Shown: piece by piece, positions 4,294-6,129 of the stretch | Layout of the letters: every line of letters begins with the position of its first letter | Numbering within the stretch: position 1 is the stretch's first letter | DNA from: JAUNKE01 sp041853585 | GTDB lineage: Bacteria; Bacillota; Clostridia; Peptostreptococcales; Filifactoraceae | Length of the DNA: 6,129 bases | Reading direction: 5' to 3' | NCBI GenBank assembly: GCA_041853585.1 | Contig: JBGZSM010000100.1 | Location: 1-6,129 of the forward strand | Made by a program: the position numbers and the translations under genes | Notes under the pieces: generated by a model | Told to the model about the DNA's origin: nothing | Databases searched by the model: none | What the model saw: the letters and a program-made list of their open reading frames with translations, nothing else

Positions 4294-6129
4294 ATGAATA
4301 AAAAAGTGTTATCGGTTTTTTTAGCATTACTCTTGATAATTCCAAACTTTACTTTTGCGAACAATGCGGAATCGTCTTCGCTGAGAGATGAACTTGGCGG
4401 GAAAATAACTCGAGAGAATGATGAAAATGCAACCGCCACTAACACAAGAGCTTTGCAGGCTTTGTTGTATCAGGCAAACGGAAAGCTTCAAGAGAAAGAT
4501 TCCGTGGAGGTCATCGTTTCTTTTAAGCCGGAAGCTTTTCAAAATTTGGGGCAAATCGTCCCGGCAAGCAGATTGTATCAGGGCGATAATGTATCAAGAC
4601 AACAAAGTCTTGGGGAAGATGTCGTAGAAGAGGGTCTTCGTCGAATTAAAAACGAAGTAGGCGACATCTCTACGATTTTTGAATACCATGTATTGTTCTT
4701 TGGATTTTCGGCAGAATTGACCTTTGAACAGGCTAAAACGATTGCTCAATTGGATTATGTGGATTTTGTTGAGATTGCAACACAAAGAAGCAAGCCGACT
4801 CTTAAGAATCCATTGACGGTAATGACAAAGAATGAGAATGAAATCAAACTCCGAAGTGCGATTAGAGATCCTTTTGATGTTCGAGAAATCGTAGGAAGTC
4901 CCAAAATTTATGAAAATAACAAGGGAGAGGGAACGCTGATTGCCATCATCGACTCCGGTTATGATATGGAGCATCGAGCGTTTTATTTGACGGATTCAAG
5001 CAGCGCAAAACTGAGTGAAGCGGAAGTCAAAGCGCTTATTTTATCGGGGCAACTCAAGGGACATTATGTAAAAGATAAGATTCCTTTTGCATATAACTAT
5101 CGTGAGTTCAATAATAACATGAAAGAAGCGAAACTAAGTTCTCATGGACAACATGTTGCCGGAATCGCAGCGGGTAATGCCGTTATCTTTAAGAGCGGCG
5201 ACAAAGATGCGGTATTCTGCGGAATTGCACCGGAAGCACAGCTTGCGCTCATGCGTGTGTTTAAGGACGGAAGCCCGGGAACCAGCTCGGTGTATTATGC
5301 AAAAGCATTGGACGATGCCGCTATATTGAAAGCGGATTCCGCAAATATGAGTTTGGGTGCGCCGGCGGGTGATTATCGCTCCATGGATAAGCATACCATC
5401 GATGCGCTTAAAAAATTAAAAGAAGCCGGATGCGTTGTAGCGATTGCAGCCGGAAACGAAACCGCTTTTGGTGATGAACTGGGTATATTGCCGGATGCTG
5501 CAAATCCGGACTACGGTATTTTGGGAACACCGGCGATTGAGGAAAATTCATTGGCGGTTGCTTCCTTGCAAAATGATGTGGTTGTGGGACCATATTTTAC
5601 CGCATATTCAAGCAAAGATTCTTCCAGCGGGGATCGATTTGAAATTCAGTGGCAAGGAACCCAAGCGAAGTTTGATGATGCGCAGCTGTATGAATATATT
5701 TTCGTAGGACTTGGAAAACCGGACGATGTAAAAGATGTGGATCTTACCGGAAAATACGCATTGATTGAGCGTGGAGAAATTGCGTTCTCGGAAAAAGTGG
5801 CAAATGCCGTCAGCAAAGGGGCAGTCGGTGTTATTATCTTTAACTCGGCTTCCGGCGGAGACACTTCTTTCGGTATGGCGGGCGTTGATAAAGCGACTGT
5901 ACCAGTAGCGGCAGTACCGAGAAGCGTTGGATTGAAGTTGAATGAAAAACAACAATTCCTTAAGTTTAATAAAGGGGTAGTAACTTTCGAAAGCAAGACG
6001 GCAGGATATATCTCTGCATTCTCAAGCTTCGGATTGACAGCGGACGGTGATTTCAAACCGGACATCACCGCACCGGGAGGAAATATCTACTCTTTGGCAA
6101 ATGACCAGGATTTTATCAACGACAGCGGA
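4294..6129 (+). CDS. Secreted S8 serine peptidase, C5a-peptidase/lactocepin type, N-terminal 612 residues; 3' end outside window
   Basis: The frame runs open from the ATG to the window edge (612 codons, no stop). Residues 1-22 are a Sec signal peptide: NKK, a hydrophobic core (VLSVFLALLLII), and probable cleavage after TFA-22. Residues 70-168 resemble an inhibitor I9 propeptide, which folds the protease and is then removed. The catalytic domain follows: Asp220 in LIAIIDSGYD, His284 in SSHGQHVAG, and oxyanion Asn388 in AIAAGNE. A PA domain is inserted at about 450-552 (LTGKYALIERGEIAF, then KGAVGVIIFN). KPDITAPGGNIYS (588-600) leads to the catalytic Ser, whose GTSMA-like motif should lie just past the edge. 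The Asp-His gap (64) and His-Asn gap (104) are close to those I recall for streptococcal C5a peptidase (63 and 102). Gln replaces the usual Thr in HGTHVAG. Two cysteines (309, 380) are present. The substrate is unknown: C5a cleavage cannot be inferred from family membership alone. Confidence 0.93.
   Translation, partial: MNKKVLSVFLALLLIIPNFTFANNAESSSLRDELGGKITRENDENATATNTRALQALLYQANGKLQEKDSVEVIVSFKPEAFQNLGQIVPASRLYQGDNVSRQQSLGEDVVEEGLRRIKNEVGDISTIFEYHVLFFGFSAELTFEQAKTIAQLDYVDFVEIATQRSKPTLKNPLTVMTKNENEIKLRSAIRDPFDVREIVGSPKIYENNKGEGTLIAIIDSGYDMEHRAFYLTDSSSAKLSEAEVKALILSGQLKGHYVKDKIPFAYNYREFNNNMKEAKLSSHGQHVAGIAAGNAVIFKSGDKDAVFCGIAPEAQLALMRVFKDGSPGTSSVYYAKALDDAAILKADSANMSLGAPAGDYRSMDKHTIDALKKLKEAGCVVAIAAGNETAFGDELGILPDAANPDYGILGTPAIEENSLAVASLQNDVVVGPYFTAYSSKDSSSGDRFEIQWQGTQAKFDDAQLYEYIFVGLGKPDDVKDVDLTGKYALIERGEIAFSEKVANAVSKGAVGVIIFNSASGGDTSFGMAGVDKATVPVAAVPRSVGLKLNEKQQFLKFNKGVVTFESKTAGYISAFSSFGLTADGDFKPDITAPGGNIYSLANDQDFINDSG

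Noticed and set aside
5608..6068. Overlapping minus-strand open frames of 115 and 140 codons opposite the PA domain
   Set aside because: They lie opposite a well-conserved catalytic and PA domain and show no family resemblance; the plus strand explains the conservation.

Overview
The window shows parts of two large secreted subtilisin-family (MEROPS S8) serine peptidases of the C5a-peptidase/lactocepin type. They lie head to tail on the plus strand, separated by an unusually long, AT-rich, apparently non-coding gap. The AT-leaning codon use, strong AAGGAGGT ribosome-binding site, short Sec signal peptide, and C5a-peptidase Fn3 and FIVAR modules all point to a low-GC Gram-positive (Firmicutes) host. 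A host-associated anaerobe such as a member of Peptoniphilaceae/Tissierellia is plausible. That narrower placement is inference from the protein architecture, not from any marker gene.

Layout. (1) Positions 1-3529 hold the C-terminal part of a peptidase whose start and catalytic domain lie left of the window. What remains is an Fn3-like domain of the C5a-peptidase kind, two or three more beta-sandwich domains, and a stalk of eight FIVAR three-helix repeats (about 1700-3520). The protein ends without an LPXTG sorting signal or other recognisable anchor. (2) A strong Rho-independent terminator (3585-3625) closes this unit. (3) Positions 3626-4060 contain no credible gene, only short palindromes and repeats. 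(4) A good sigma-A-type promoter (4061-4089, with an A-tract just upstream) precedes a leader of about 200 nt. The last 27 nt of that leader can fold into a hairpin that buries the Shine-Dalgarno sequence. (5) From 4294 to the right edge is the N-terminal part of the second peptidase: signal peptide, I9-like propeptide, catalytic Asp, His and oxyanion Asn, and an inserted PA domain. The window stops just before the expected catalytic Ser motif.

How they work together: both products should be exported proteases acting on extracellular, probably host or nutrient, proteins. The terminator and separate promoter argue that the two genes are transcribed independently, so the second could be regulated differently from the first. 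The most checkable new point is the possible translational control of the second protease by its own leader. No new multi-gene system is visible; both genes belong to a known family.
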